A DNA stretch of 5,462 nucleotides from JACOND01 sp051011135 (GTDB taxonomy: Bacteria > Bdellovibrionota > Bdellovibrionia > Bdellovibrionales > UBA1609). The DNA lies in assembly GCA_051011135.1 (NCBI GenBank), contig JBPCUO010000009.1, forward strand, positions 1 to 5,462, given 5' to 3'. The notes under the pieces are model-generated. The model did not search any database, was not told where the DNA came from, and saw only the letters and a list, made by a program, of their open reading frames with translations. A program made the translations under genes and the position numbers. Position 1 is the stretch's first letter, and the number at the start of each line of letters is the position of its first letter. Positions 5,216-5,462 of the stretch are shown here, one piece after another.

Positions 5216-5221
5216 TATAAA

Positions 5222-5462
5222 TTACTTCTTAGCTCCTGCTTGAAGTAACATTTGAATCACTTTATCTTTATTAAATCCACAATGAGCCCAGTCTAAAGCC
5301 GTTTTTTGTTTCTTATCTTTGATATTTAAATTTGCACCTTGTTGAAGCAATAATTTAACTATTTCTTCATAGCCTTTTTGAGCAGCCCACATCAAAGCCG
5401 TTTTTTTATTTTTACCTTGAATGTCTACATTGGCATTGTTTGCAATTAAGAGTTTAAGAACT
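5222..5462 (-). CDS. ankyrin-repeat protein, C-terminal part (5' end outside window)
   Basis: On the minus strand an open frame enters from the right edge and gives 79 residues before the stop at 5222-5224. It contains two clear ankyrin units: NKKTALMWAAQKGYEEIVKLLLQQGANLNIKD, then KQKTALDWAHCGFNKDKVIQMLLQAGAKK. They are preceded by the end of another unit (VLKLLIANNANVDIQG). Ankyrin repeats are helix-turn-helix protein-binding scaffolds. In bacteria they occur in cytosolic, envelope and secreted host-directed proteins, and this piece cannot tell which. The protein ends right after a repeat, a common natural ending. Its stop is 6 nt from that of channel B, leaving no room for a terminator between the convergent genes. 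Confidence 0.9.
   Translation of the reverse strand, partial: VLKLLIANNANVDIQGKNKKTALMWAAQKGYEEIVKLLLQQGANLNIKDKKQKTALDWAHCGFNKDKVIQMLLQAGAKK

Noticed and set aside
1..5462. CRISPR array, tRNA or rRNA gene
   Set aside because: No regularly spaced repeats, cloverleaf-like GC-rich stretches with a T-loop motif, or rRNA-like sequence were found on either strand by eye.

Overview
The window is strongly AT-rich bacterial DNA with short intergenic spaces and the standard genetic code. It has rho-independent-type terminators, two exported lipoproteins and part of an ankyrin-repeat protein. This fits an AT-rich, possibly host-associated or predatory bacterium, but nothing here fixes the taxon. It looks like an accessory region: a lone nuclease-like gene, a small Cys/His protein, paralogous genes, a duplicated gene and a broken gene.

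Left part (1-1382, all + strand). The tail of an unidentified gene (3-152) ends at a strong terminator. A perfect 27-nt palindrome and a second terminator-like hairpin follow. Next come a predicted PD-(D/E)XK endonuclease (359-1048), probably of restriction type, and a small Cys/His-rich protein (1112-1318). The block ends in a two-hairpin, T-tailed element (1327-1382).

Middle part (1420-3582). Lipoprotein A is on the minus strand. On the plus strand is the wreck of a NYN-domain (PIN-like ribonuclease) gene. A second copy of the two-hairpin element abuts its start codon, its first codons carry a 1-nt frameshift, and its centre has been replaced by an intact six-transmembrane K+ channel gene (copy A, 2467-3231). 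The 3' NYN piece resumes after the channel.

Right part (3709-5462). Lipoprotein B, a paralogue of A, lies 34 nt upstream of channel copy B (4457-5215) in an operon-like pair. The two channels differ at 23 of the first 236 residues (hand count). Their nucleotide similarity stops about 20 nt before the start codon and about 5 nt after the stop. A convergent minus-strand ankyrin-repeat gene runs off the right edge.

The most economical history is that a channel gene was copied, almost exactly ORF-sized, into a NYN gene with loss of the NYN centre. Each channel has a lipoprotein paralogue on its left, so a lipoprotein-channel partnership is possible, but that is inference from position only.
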